Positions 50,584-59,335 of a DNA stretch of 64,000 bases are shown here, piece by piece (the first letter of the stretch is position 1; each line of letters begins with the position of its first letter). The stretch comes from JAANXG01 sp034520625 (lineage in GTDB: Bacteria; Pseudomonadota; Gammaproteobacteria; Arenicellales; JAANXG01). The translations under genes and the position numbers were made by a program. The notes under the pieces were generated by a model. The model ran no database searches, had not been told where the DNA came from, and saw nothing but the letters and a program-made list of their open reading frames with translations. Location: NCBI GenBank assembly GCA_034520625.1, contig JAXHNI010000003.1, positions 124,001 to 188,000 of the forward strand. Direction: 5' to 3'.

Positions 50584-50696
50584 GGGCCCGGTGCGCGGAT
50601 TGGCCCCGGGCCGGCGTTTCTATGGGTTGCAAACGGCCCGGCGGGGACTACAATACGCGCCGGTACGGCCGGCATGGGCCGGCGGGTGTTTGAGAA

Positions 50697-51635
50697 ATGT
50701 TGAAACCGGTTGAATCACGGCGCCCCGCGAACGGATCCGTCGATAATATCAATGGCGTGACCAGCATCTACTATGATGGGTACTGGATCCGCTATTATGA
50801 GCCTCCGGCCGAGAGCCTTCTGGCCCGTAAGCGGCTCATCGAGTCGCTGACCCGCCGCACCTTTCATCATACTGAACCGGGCATCAACACCCCCGGCGAG
50901 AATCTGGAGCTCGCCCGGGCGGTGTACGAGCGCGAAACGGATCCCCGGAGGAAGCGGGTGAACGGAGCCATGCTGGCCGGAGCGCTGTTCAACCGCGCGA
51001 CGGACATTTTCAGGGAAGTGGTGGATCTGACCACCAAGGGCGTGCAGATCAGCCAGGAAAACGAGCTGATGCGCGAATGTGCGGATTGCTTCGAGGAGGC
51101 GCTGGAGATCGGCAAGTGCGTCCGCCATTACAGCGGCGAGGAAGGCATCGACGAATTGTGGGGAGAGCCGTTCAAGGCTTTCACCATGCCCCTGGAGCAG
51201 TTCTATAACAGCCGTTATATCAAGATCGCCCAGGCGATGCGTTCCATCGATCTGATCATCGACCGGATGAAATCGATTTTCAGCGCCCGGGAGGAGTTCG
51301 CGGGCGTCGTACCCCTTCTGGAAGAGCTGTGCGACGCCGCAAAGCGTGAGGCGGAAACCATGCGCAGCGACGAGGTCATCTTCGAGGTATGGCCCCGCTA
51401 CGTAGCGGCTTCGGATGCCATCGGCGAGTATCAGCCGGAGGTCGACGATGCCGACATGTCAGATGCGGGGTTTCGCCGGGTCTACGACGGGCTGCAGTTG
51501 CTGCGCGAAGGCAAAAACGTCATTACCTACCTGTCCGGCGCGCGAGTTCCGATGCCCAAGACCACCGCGGATTTCCTTGCCCGGTGCGACGAATACGATA
51601 CTCACGGTTATACTCCGCGGCACATCCGGGAGTGA
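50697..51635 (+). CDS. Unknown 312-residue soluble helical protein next to the kinase-phosphatase pair
   Basis: I do not recognise this protein. It starts MLKPVESRRPANGSVDNING, with VTSIYYDGYWIRYYEPPAES and LLARKRLIESLTRRTFHHTE early on. The centre is strongly helical (ENELMRECADCFEEALEIGK, RYIKIAQAMRSIDLIIDRMK). No signal peptide or membrane helix is present. It is convergent with the PP2C phosphatase and kinase genes. A role in the same regulatory circuit, as a substrate for example, is possible but not shown by the sequence. Confidence 0.65.
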   Translation: MLKPVESRRPANGSVDNINGVTSIYYDGYWIRYYEPPAESLLARKRLIESLTRRTFHHTEPGINTPGENLELARAVYERETDPRRKRVNGAMLAGALFNRATDIFREVVDLTTKGVQISQENELMRECADCFEEALEIGKCVRHYSGEEGIDELWGEPFKAFTMPLEQFYNSRYIKIAQAMRSIDLIIDRMKSIFSAREEFAGVVPLLEELCDAAKREAETMRSDEVIFEVWPRYVAASDAIGEYQPEVDDADMSDAGFRRVYDGLQLLREGKNVITYLSGARVPMPKTTADFLARCDEYDTHGYTPRHIRE

Positions 51636-51669
51636 CTCGAGGACGGGGTGCAGTAGTGTGCCTCGCCGC

Positions 51670-51770
51670 AGGTATTACACCATTCAGCGAGCTACCGGCG
51701 TTGCTCCGGTGTAAATGCTCGCGTGATCGGAGAGGCCAGAGCCGGGGGCCGGCGCGCGGCTGGTCGTGCC
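51670..51770. repeat. Degenerate copy of the large hairpin repeat
   Basis: GGTATTACACCATTCAGCGA at the left matches the flanks of the 56.1 and 59.3 kb copies. CGTGATCGGAGAGGCCAGAG and CCGGGGGCCGG follow, as in the 34.0 kb copy. Only a weak stem is left. Confidence 0.55.
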
Positions 51771-51808
51771 ATGGCCGTTCCCGGCAGCGGGCGGGTTCTC
51801 CCGTACGC

Positions 51809-52672
51809 TTACAGCGTCATCGCAAGCTGCTGCACGGCGTGCTTGCCGTCCAGGCGGAACAGGCAGAAGGTCAGGTCGTCCGGATGGCTCGGGAGTGTTC
51901 CCCCGGCGGCGTTGGTCATTCGTTCCAGGCACTTTTCCCTGAGCAGGGATGCGGCCCTGTCGAGCGGCCCCATGCGTATGGCCTCTATGATTTCCTCGAC
52001 GTAAAGGTTGTCACTGAGGCCGTCGCTGGCGATCAGCACCGTGTCCCGCGGCGCCAGCTCCAGCTGTGGCCCGATATCGATGTACATCTCCGTCGTTCCA
52101 ACGAAATTGGAAATGAGATTGCGCTCGTGGTGATGCACCGCGTCGTTCTCGTCGATGAGGCCCGACTCCACGGCGTAGCCCACCGGTGAATGCGGGATGT
52201 TCTGGAACTTGATGCGGCCGCGCTGACCGGTCACGATAATGAATGCGTCGCCGATGTGATAGGGGCGGACGTGATGGTTCTCGATTTCAAGAACCGCCAG
52301 TGTCGATCCGCCATAGAAGCCCGCGTCCATGATCTGCGTGTTGGCCTGGTCGATTCCGTGGAGGATGGACTCGCGCAGGGTCCCGCTCCCGTTCGCGGCG
52401 GCGCGGGCGAGGCATTCGACCACTGTACGGGCCGCGAGATCGCCGCGGGGTTGCCCGCCAAGCCCGTCGGCCACCACCAGAACACCGGCGCTCCCGCTTA
52501 CGGGGACCACCGCCAGGGCGTCCTGGTTCCGATCCTTGTCGGGGCTGTGGTGGGTGAAGCAGGCAAGCTGTCCGTTGACAAAGCCGCCGGAGCGGGGGCC
52601 CTCCAGATCCGTGTCCGAGTAGATCCATGGTTCGGTTATGAAGGAGTCCTGTTCGAGAATCGCCTTGTTCAC
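51809..52672 (-). CDS. PP2C-type Ser/Thr protein phosphatase
   Basis: A 287-residue cytoplasmic phosphatase. The metal and catalytic motifs are in order: SPDKDRNQDALAVV (Asp near 51), GVLVVADGLGGQPRGDLAA (Asp69, Gly70), HIGDAFIIV, LIASDGLSDNL and HPDDLTFCLF. It is a manganese/magnesium-dependent enzyme. The start is GTG 52672, overlapping the kinase stop by three bases, so it is made together with the kinase and presumably reverses its action. It lacks sensory or regulatory domains. Confidence 0.9.
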   Translation of the reverse strand: MNKAILEQDSFITEPWIYSDTDLEGPRSGGFVNGQLACFTHHSPDKDRNQDALAVVPVSGSAGVLVVADGLGGQPRGDLAARTVVECLARAAANGSGTLRESILHGIDQANTQIMDAGFYGGSTLAVLEIENHHVRPYHIGDAFIIVTGQRGRIKFQNIPHSPVGYAVESGLIDENDAVHHHERNLISNFVGTTEMYIDIGPQLELAPRDTVLIASDGLSDNLYVEEIIEAIRMGPLDRAASLLREKCLERMTNAAGGTLPSHPDDLTFCLFRLDGKHAVQQLAMTL

Positions 52673-53406
52673 CAGGTGAGTTCCTCCAGATGCTGCCGCA
52701 GCTTATAGACGTTGCGGAACTTCTTGACAATCAAGCTTGTTTTGAGGCCGCAGCAGATATCCTTGACCACCTGTGGCTGCTTTGAATAGTGCTTCCTGCC
52801 GCCGGTCGCTTCGTAGAGGATATGAACCAGGTCGATGACGTCCGACTGGAGGTTCTCGGCGCTCGGCGACCCCCAGTGAAACATGTCGATCACCTTTGGC
52901 TCGAAACGAAGCCCATGGCGCTGCAGGATAATGTTGTCGGCGTGCAGGTCGCCGTGATATTCGCGGTGCCTGTGAATGCACTCTATGCCCTCCGCCAGGG
53001 CATAGAGCAGGTGCAGGGCCTGGAAGGGATGCAGCCGCTTGCCGGGCTGGCGTTCGATGAACTGTGTCAGCCTGTCGCCCGGGACATACTCGGATACGAG
53101 GAACTGGACCGGAACGCCTTTGTAATCCAGGGTCTCCTGGGCATGGTATTGAATGATGATCGGGCAACGGCGCAGCTTGTGCAGTTTCTTGGCGTAAAAG
53201 CGGCGGGTTCTGTCACGGACATTGCGGTGGGGATAGAAAAGCTTCGCGGTACGTTCGATGTTGACGTACTTTTCGCGCACCAGGTACACCTCGCCTTCCC
53301 AGCCCCCGCCGAGCCGCTCGATGATCTCGTATTTGCCCGCCAGGAGCTCGCCGGGTTTGAGATTGATCTTGTCGATTTTCGGGAGACGTTCTGATTGGCG
53401 AGGCAT
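52669..53406 (-). CDS. Ser/Thr protein kinase (eukaryotic-like, compact)
   Basis: A 245-residue protein kinase domain without a membrane anchor. The glycine loop is RLGGGWEGEVYLV (33-43), with Lys55 in AKLFYP. The catalytic loop HGDLHADNII has Asp153 and Asn158, and the metal-binding Asp174 is in VIDMF in place of DFG. HGD and DMF replace HRD and DFG, as in some bacterial and RIO/lipopolysaccharide-type kinases, so activity is plausible. The activation segment is short. It forms an overlapping pair with the PP2C gene. Confidence 0.85.
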   Translation of the reverse strand: MPRQSERLPKIDKINLKPGELLAGKYEIIERLGGGWEGEVYLVREKYVNIERTAKLFYPHRNVRDRTRRFYAKKLHKLRRCPIIIQYHAQETLDYKGVPVQFLVSEYVPGDRLTQFIERQPGKRLHPFQALHLLYALAEGIECIHRHREYHGDLHADNIILQRHGLRFEPKVIDMFHWGSPSAENLQSDVIDLVHILYEATGGRKHYSKQPQVVKDICCGLKTSLIVKKFRNVYKLRQHLEELTW

Positions 53407-53533
53407 GCTTCGTCCGCAGTTTGTCCTGGAAATTTACGTTCGAGTACCCGGAACCGCGCGGCCCCGGTGCCGCGCGATTCCCGACGGATATGATACGCCA
53501 TCCCGCCGCCAGGCTCCGGACGGCTTTACTTGG

Positions 53534-53587
53534 TGTAATTTATAAATGAAAATAATATAAATATACTATTCTATATTTAAATATTAT
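53534..53587 (+). promoter_or_regulatory. AT-rich leader directly before cysB
   Basis: The last 54 bases before the cysB start are about 85-90 percent A/T (AATATAAATATACTATTCTA, TATTTAAATATTAT). No Shine-Dalgarno sequence is present next to the ATG. The region contrasts sharply with the GC-rich surroundings and probably holds the promoter and an autoregulatory site. Confidence 0.6.
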
Positions 53588-54568
53588 ATGAAACTGCGTC
53601 AACTCGAGTACCTGGTGGAGGTCGTGCGGCAGGGAATGAGTGTCACTGCGGCGGCGGATAATCTGCATACGTCCCAGCCCGGGATCAGCAGCCAGATCAA
53701 ACTGCTGGAAAACGAACTGGGATTTCCCGTATTCATTCGCCAGGGCCGCCACCTGGTCGACCTGACCGATGCGGGCCGCGGGGTGCTGAAGCACGCTACC
53801 CGCATGCTGGATGAACGACAGAATATCAAGCGCATTGCGGAGGAGGTTAACGCCCCCCATCACGGCAATTTCAGTATCGCGACGACCCACACCCAGGCGC
53901 GGTATGCGCTTCCGCAAGTCATCGCTCACTTCGCGGCCAAGTACCCCAATGTTTCTCTGCATATCCAGCAGGGCACGCCCACCCAGATCGCGGAAATGAC
54001 CGTCAATGGCGACGCGGACCTCGCCATCGCCACCGAGGCGCTGGAGTTGTTTGAAGATCTGGTGCTGATGCCGTGCTACCGCTGGAACCGCTGTATCGTG
54101 GTGCGGGATGACCACGAGCTGGCGCAGTGCGAGACTCTGACTGTTGATCTGATTGCGCGGTATCCGGTAATCACCTACGTGTTCGGCATCGCGGACAGGT
54201 CGGTGGTGAACCAGGCGTTCAAGGAGGCGGGCCTGGAAATGAAGGTGGTGCTTACCGCCACCGACGCGGAGGTGATCAAGACTTACGTCCAGTCCGGACT
54301 GGGGATTGGAATCATCGCGCGGATGGCGTTTGACCCGGAACGCGACCGGTCACTGGTGGCCCTGGACGCCGGGCATCTGTTTCAACCCAGCATTACGAGC
54401 CTGGCGGTGCGGCGCAATGCCTGGCTGCGGGGCTACATCTACGACCTCATCGAATGGTTCGCGCCGCATCTGGATCGCGGCATGGTTGACACCTTCATGT
54501 CCTTGTCCGACAGGGAAGAGGCGTCCGGGTTGTTCCAGGACCAGGCCATGCGCGCGGAGATGCGTTGA
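53588..54568 (+). CDS. cysB: LysR-family regulator CysB
   Basis: A 326-residue transcriptional regulator of sulfur assimilation. The N-terminal winged helix is KLRQLEYLVEVVRQGMSVTA, AADNLHTSQPGISSQIKLLE. The effector domain opens FSIATTHTQARYALPQVIAH, the CysB signature that binds N-acetylserine or sulfate/thiosulfate. ITYVFGIADRSVVNQAFKEA and GLGIGIIARMAFDPERD also match CysB/Cbl. Length is normal (CysB is about 324). It probably activates cys genes elsewhere. No cys genes are adjacent. Confidence 0.9.
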   Translation: MKLRQLEYLVEVVRQGMSVTAAADNLHTSQPGISSQIKLLENELGFPVFIRQGRHLVDLTDAGRGVLKHATRMLDERQNIKRIAEEVNAPHHGNFSIATTHTQARYALPQVIAHFAAKYPNVSLHIQQGTPTQIAEMTVNGDADLAIATEALELFEDLVLMPCYRWNRCIVVRDDHELAQCETLTVDLIARYPVITYVFGIADRSVVNQAFKEAGLEMKVVLTATDAEVIKTYVQSGLGIGIIARMAFDPERDRSLVALDAGHLFQPSITSLAVRRNAWLRGYIYDLIEWFAPHLDRGMVDTFMSLSDREEASGLFQDQAMRAEMR

Positions 54569-54731
54569 ACCAACGCATTTGTGCAGCGGGGAACTACTCA
54601 GTTTAGCACATTCTAATGGCACGTTTCAGATTGGCAGCCGCGGCCGTGGATTGCTGGTTTTGCATCGGCGCGGTCGTGTTGTAGAAGAACAGTTGTAATC
54701 GAATCCGAACCAATTGGAGTGCGCCGTACAT

Positions 54732-55352
54732 ATGAGCTCTGAAATCGTAGAAGCCGCCAACGTTGAATCCTTCTTCCATGAATCCGTGAGCGATTCCATC
54801 TCCAGTCAGAACCTGGACGTGTGCGACGAAACCGTCGTCTACCTCACTCATCTCCTGACCCGCTACGTGCGGAGCGACGAGCTGTTCGAGCAGGGCGAGG
54901 AGGGTGTGCAGCTCAAGCCGCTGGCGGTGCTGTACTGTAATGCGGCGGAGACCCGGGATCTCCAGGCGCGGCGGGATTACCTCCGGAAGCTGGGGGACCT
55001 GGCGCTGTTCATTTCGGGATGGTTCGCCCACAACCTCGAGCGAAGGCGCGTCGGCGTACGGTACTACGTTCAGATGGGTGAATGTGCATACGAATGGCTG
55101 AGCGAGTGCCGCACCGCCACGGTCCGGGACCGGGTTTTCGCGCAGATTTTTCAGGACCTGGCGGCGCACTTCAGCGAGATGCGCGACGTGATCTCGGAGA
55201 TACACATGTCCGTTGAGACGCGGACGGATTCCGATCTGCTCGGCCTGTACGAGCTCTGGCAGCGTTCGGGAAGCGTACGGGCGGCCGAGATGCTTCGTTC
55301 AGAGGGCATCGACGTCGTGCCGGCCGGCCCCGACAGCGAGACCCCGCACTGA
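54732..55352 (+). CDS. Unknown helical protein, first of a pair
   Basis: A 206-residue soluble protein from ATG 54732 (MSSEIVEAANVESFFHESVS). Recognisable features are only general: acidic helices, CDETVVYLTHLLTRYVRSDE, ARRDYLRKLGDLALFISGWF and RVGVRYYVQMGECAYEWLSE. It looks like a conserved gammaproteobacterial protein of unknown function. The stop is three bases before the next gene, and the pair is preceded by cysB on the same strand. Confidence 0.65.
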   Translation: MSSEIVEAANVESFFHESVSDSISSQNLDVCDETVVYLTHLLTRYVRSDELFEQGEEGVQLKPLAVLYCNAAETRDLQARRDYLRKLGDLALFISGWFAHNLERRRVGVRYYVQMGECAYEWLSECRTATVRDRVFAQIFQDLAAHFSEMRDVISEIHMSVETRTDSDLLGLYELWQRSGSVRAAEMLRSEGIDVVPAGPDSETPH

Positions 55353-55355
55353 CGC

Positions 55356-55967
55356 ATGGTCCTGAACACGCTCCAGGGCGTCATACAGCACGTATACGAA
55401 ATCGATCTTCGCCACAGGGTTGCGGACTTCACGACGTCCGACCCCGCGTTCGCCCGTCAGTACGGCAGCCCGCACCAACCCATGGAGCAGCTGATCTTTC
55501 GCGAGGATGGTGAGGACGTCGACGTATCTCTGTACCTGGACAGTTGTATTCTCGACGGGCTGGATGACCTGCTGGATGAGCAGACGCCGATCAATATGGT
55601 CTGCATGGCCGTCGAGGGGGTGAGCCATTTCGTCCATTTCTGCTGGCGTTCCCAATACAGGGTGGACGTCTCCCTGCTGGAGTTGGAGATCCAGGCCGAG
55701 GTGGACAAGTACGTGCTGCTCACGGATCTCTACGGCGGGACGGGTATGCACCGGCGCCTGTTCGAGCGCTACCTGTACCAGCGGGGCATGACCCGCCAGC
55801 TGCGGGAACGCTACCGGACGGCCAACCGTTTCGCGGCCAAATACTGCCGCAGGCTGGAGCGGGAATACATCCGGCCCGGCAAGACCGGAGACATGCTCAA
55901 CGAGCTGCGCAGGTTCTGCCGCAAATCCCAGAGGGAGAAGATCCACGCCATAGAACGGGGAGTCTAG
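55356..55967 (+). CDS. Unknown protein, second of a pair
   Basis: A 203-residue soluble protein, MVLNTLQGVIQHVYEIDLRH, with an N-terminal stretch rich in beta and acidic text (FREDGEDVDVSLYLDSCILD, INMVCMAVEGVSHFVHFCWR). A long C-terminal helical part with basic residues follows (RRLFERYLYQRGMTRQLRER). No known domain is visible. It starts three bases after the upstream gene's stop, which indicates coexpression and a likely shared task or complex. Confidence 0.65.
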   Translation: MVLNTLQGVIQHVYEIDLRHRVADFTTSDPAFARQYGSPHQPMEQLIFREDGEDVDVSLYLDSCILDGLDDLLDEQTPINMVCMAVEGVSHFVHFCWRSQYRVDVSLLELEIQAEVDKYVLLTDLYGGTGMHRRLFERYLYQRGMTRQLRERYRTANRFAAKYCRRLEREYIRPGKTGDMLNELRRFCRKSQREKIHAIERGV

Positions 55968-56281
55968 AGTACTTACGTGATTGATCCATGTCGACATATC
56001 CCTATGTCGCGGGAAACTCTGAATTGATCAGAGATTCCCTGGCCCGTCCCGCCAACAATATTGCATCATTCGGCGACGCTGCGAGCGTTGGTTTGGATTG
56101 AAAGTCCGTACGGCCGGGGAGGTCGGTGCCGGGGGCCATCCCCCAGGGCCGCTGTGAATACATCCGTGTAGGTTCTGAGCTCAGAGCGTACACGGATGTA
56201 TTCACAGCGGCCCTGGGGGATGGCCCCCGGCACCGACCAGACTACGCCTAACCAAGGTCCGTCCCGCCGCCGGGGCTGCAC
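55968..56281. repeat. Large hairpin repeat with perfect 50-bp arms (56121-56238)
   Basis: The left arm starts GGTCGGTGCCGGGGGCCATC and ends GCTGTGAATACATCCGTGTA. The right arm is its exact complement, ending GGCACCGACC. The 18-base centre GGTTCTGAGCTCAGAGCG itself contains the palindrome CTGAGCTCAG. The flank 56057-56090 (ATATTGCATCATTCGGCGAC) is shared with copies at 51.7 and 59.3 kb. No gene is present here. Confidence 0.9.
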
Positions 56282-56776
56282 TCAGTATTCGCCGATCTCC
56301 GCCCGGGCCAGTGCGTCCAAGCGCCCGTACAGCTCCATGACGTGGGCGATATTGGCCCCGAAATCGGCACGACCCAGCCGCGAGCGCGATTCCACCTCCA
56401 CCCGTGTGCCGCCGTCGGGGGCTTCCGTCAGGGCGATGTTGACGTCGTCCCGGAATCGGAGCCATGGCGTCGTTACCACGGCGTGGATCTCGTCGGCCCC
56501 CGGGTCTCGGTCGACGACCCGCCAGCCGGCGCTCTCCACGGCGCGCAGGGTCAGGTGGAACGCCCGGTCCGGAGGGAGGGCGTAGACACGGGTGCGCAGT
56601 TCGGGCAGTTCATGGTCGGGGCTGGTCCGGGCCGTGTTGCGCGTCAGGTAGGTCACGAGTCTTTTTACCAGGCCCGGCGGATCCGTCAACGGCACCCTGT
56701 TTGCGGCGATGGCGCCGCCGGTCAGGGCAACGGCAATCGCTATCAGTATGGCAATTATTTTCAAGCTCGACCTCAT
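56282..56776 (-). CDS. DUF1499 family membrane-anchored protein
   Basis: A 164-residue protein with an N-terminal membrane anchor or uncleaved signal (MRSSLKIIAILIAIAVALTG). The DUF1499 core follows: YALPPDRAFHLTLRAVESAG, WRVVDRDPGADEIHAVVTTP, WLRFRDDVNIALTEAPDGGT, RVEVESRSRLGRADFGANIA. The family is periplasm-facing and of unknown function. The gene is convergent with the preceding pair across the hairpin repeat, and divergent from the transglycosylase. Confidence 0.88.
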   Translation of the reverse strand: MRSSLKIIAILIAIAVALTGGAIAANRVPLTDPPGLVKRLVTYLTRNTARTSPDHELPELRTRVYALPPDRAFHLTLRAVESAGWRVVDRDPGADEIHAVVTTPWLRFRDDVNIALTEAPDGGTRVEVESRSRLGRADFGANIAHVMELYGRLDALARAEIGEY

Positions 56777-57112
56777 CTAAAATTGTGATAGCCCTACAAT
56801 CGCTTCTTCGAATCGGGGAATCGGATCGTCCCATTGCCGACCATGGCGGCGTCCTCGGACAGGCTCCCAGGCCTTGATTCCCGTTGCATTGTGCAACACC
56901 ATCTGCCAACTTGCTGCAGAATGCGCTATCTGCAGGGAACCGGGCCGGATTGTTGTGATCATATCCTCGAAGACCTCGACCGGGTCAATTAAAAGCCGGA
57001 TTGCGGAAACCGGCCTCCCTTATCGTACGTTGACTGCCGCGGTTTCGACAGATTGTCTAGATCATTCGGAGTACAGGGACATTTTGACCCTATTCAGCCC
57101 CGGACATTCCGG
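56777..57112. other. 336-base divergent intergenic region
   Basis: It separates the DUF1499 gene from the transglycosylase. CCATTGCCGACCATGG and a few short inverted stretches are present, but no convincing gene, repeat copy or strong promoter match is seen. Confidence 0.35.
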
Positions 57113-59305
57113 ATGTCTGTGATTTTGCGGCCAGACACTGCTGCCCGGGCTCTGGCATGCGTAATGGCGGCATTGTTGTTGGCACTTGCGCCGGCCACCC
57201 GCGCCGGGCCGCCCGTTGTGGAAAAGCACGATCTGGAGTGCGGGGAGGCGTTCCCCTGCCCGCCGGAAATCCAGCGCCGGGTGGATTTCTGGATCAAGGT
57301 ATTCCGGTCATGGGGGACCGACCAACTGGTTTTTCACGATCGAGACCATCCCGCGCGGGTCTACTCGGTGGTCACCAGTGAGCATTCCTGTGACCGCGCG
57401 CGGTCCGCGCGTTCCGTGGAAGCGGAAAGAGACCGGATCGAAAAGCTGCTCCGGACCGTCGCCCGGAAGATGACCTGGGAAGAACCGAACTGGACGCAGG
57501 AGGAGGCGGCATTTCTCGAGCTGTTTCCCGACCGGGACGTGGACGATGTCGTGCGTGCCGCCGGGCGGGTGCGATGCCAGACTGGGAACCGGGACCGGTT
57601 CCGGGAAGCATTGAGGCGTTTCGGGCGCTACCAGGCTGACATCCTGAATGTGCTGCGTGAGCACGAGCTTTCAGAAGAAATTCTCTACCTGCCCTTCGTC
57701 GAGTCGGCGTACAACCCGAAAGCGTACTCCCGCGCCGGCGCCGCCGGACTCTGGCAGATCATGCCCGCGACGGCCCGCAACCTGGGCCTGCAGCTCGATG
57801 CCACAATGGACGAGCGGTTCGATCCGGGGCGCGCCACCCGGGCGGCGGCACGGTATCTGCGCCGGAGCACCGATGTGTTGATTGAGCTGGCGCGGGAGCT
57901 GGATGACTCGGTGCAGCCGTCCCAGGTCAATCCGTTCGTGATTACTTCCTACAACTATGGCGTATCCGGAATGGCGCGGGCGATGCGCGGCGTCGGTCCG
58001 AATTACATCGAGGTGCTCGACAAGTACCGGTCGAAGAGCTTCCAGACCGCGGTCAGGAACTTCTACTCAAGTTTTCTCGCCGCCCGTTACGTGGCACGGA
58101 ACGCAGAAAAGTACTTCGGTCCGGTTGAATCCGACGGAGAGCTGAAGACGGCGCAGGTTGTGCTCAAGCGTCCCACCTCGGTGGACCGGATAACCGAAGT
58201 TCTGGACGTTGATCGCGGCGTGATCGAGGAGCTCAACCCGGCCTTGACCCGCTACGTGTGGCGTGGCTGGCGTCTGATTCCCGAGGGCTACACATTGAAT
58301 CTTCCAGATCGTTCCGGCGGTTGGGCGGCTCGCAACGCCCGGCTGCAGTCCCTGCCCCCGGAGGATCCGCAGATCAGCGGCCGGGAGTATGTCGTGCAGC
58401 GGGGGGATACGGCCTGCCAGATCGCCGCGGCATTCGCCGTTCAGTGCAAGGACCTCATTCAGCTCAACGGGCTCGGCCGGCGCGCCCTGATACGGGTGGG
58501 CCAGAAACTGGACATACCGGGCAGGCCGAAGCCGACGACGGGGCAGCGGGTGGCGGCGGCCCAGGACGGCTACTACGCGGTGAGGCCCGGGGACACCGCG
58601 TGCGAAATCGCGAGCTCCTTCAAGGTGAACTGCCGGGAGCTGCTGCGTGTCAACGAACTGGGTAGCCGGGGAATCATCCATATCGGCCAGAAACTGCGAA
58701 TCCCCGGCATGACTCAGGTGGCCTCGGCGGACGCCGGCGCCGACGAACCGGCGCCCCCCGGTGACGGCGGGCCGGACCAGGCCGTGAAACAAACGGACGA
58801 ATCGGTGCCGCCGATTCCGGACATGATGGAAGAGATCGACGTCGCCGTTCGCGTGGTACCGGAAGACGGTCGAACGGGCTACGTCACCACCGTACTGCCC
58901 GGGGAAACCCTGGGTCACTACGCCGACTGGCTCGGCGGAGGCGTCGCCGGGGAGCTCCGGTCCCTCAATGGAATCCCCGGTGACCAGGGTCTGCGTTCGG
59001 GGACGGTTGTCGACCTTCCCATTGCGAGCGACACTGAAAGGCTGGCGTTTGAATCAAAGCGCTTCGAGTTTCACCAGACCCTCGTGGACGAGTTCAACCA
59101 GCACTACCGCGTCACGGGCGTCGATGAATACACGGTGAAATCGGGCGATACGCTTTGGAAGATCGCGGCTCGCCACAGCATTCCGTACTGGTTTCTGCGC
59201 CGCACCAACGGCAACATGGCAGCCCCGGCGATCGGGCAGAAGGTGCGGGTTCCGGTCGTGGAAGCGAGAAACGAATCCAGGCAACCGATGGTGGAAAGCG
59301 AATAG
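57113..59305 (+). CDS. Lytic transglycosylase with LysM domains (MltD-like)
   Basis: A 730-residue exported peptidoglycan enzyme. The start at 57113 gives a clean signal segment (LACVMAALLLALAPATRAG). A helical domain precedes the SLT/GH23 fold, with catalytic Glu197 in LYLPFVESAYNPKAYSRAGA, then GLWQIMPATARNLGL and SYNYGVSGMARAM. At least three LysM wall-binding repeats follow: YVVQRGDTACQIAAAFAVQC, YAVRPGDTACEIASSFKVNC and YTVKSGDTLWKIAARHSIPY. The first two contain unusual paired cysteines. It cleaves glycan strands to 1,6-anhydro products. No lipobox is seen, so it is probably periplasmic. Confidence 0.9.
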   Translation: MSVILRPDTAARALACVMAALLLALAPATRAGPPVVEKHDLECGEAFPCPPEIQRRVDFWIKVFRSWGTDQLVFHDRDHPARVYSVVTSEHSCDRARSARSVEAERDRIEKLLRTVARKMTWEEPNWTQEEAAFLELFPDRDVDDVVRAAGRVRCQTGNRDRFREALRRFGRYQADILNVLREHELSEEILYLPFVESAYNPKAYSRAGAAGLWQIMPATARNLGLQLDATMDERFDPGRATRAAARYLRRSTDVLIELARELDDSVQPSQVNPFVITSYNYGVSGMARAMRGVGPNYIEVLDKYRSKSFQTAVRNFYSSFLAARYVARNAEKYFGPVESDGELKTAQVVLKRPTSVDRITEVLDVDRGVIEELNPALTRYVWRGWRLIPEGYTLNLPDRSGGWAARNARLQSLPPEDPQISGREYVVQRGDTACQIAAAFAVQCKDLIQLNGLGRRALIRVGQKLDIPGRPKPTTGQRVAAAQDGYYAVRPGDTACEIASSFKVNCRELLRVNELGSRGIIHIGQKLRIPGMTQVASADAGADEPAPPGDGGPDQAVKQTDESVPPIPDMMEEIDVAVRVVPEDGRTGYVTTVLPGETLGHYADWLGGGVAGELRSLNGIPGDQGLRSGTVVDLPIASDTERLAFESKRFEFHQTLVDEFNQHYRVTGVDEYTVKSGDTLWKIAARHSIPYWFLRRTNGNMAAPAIGQKVRVPVVEARNESRQPMVESE

Positions 59306-59335
59306 CCGCTCCCCACTCCCTGGTGTACCCCGCCA

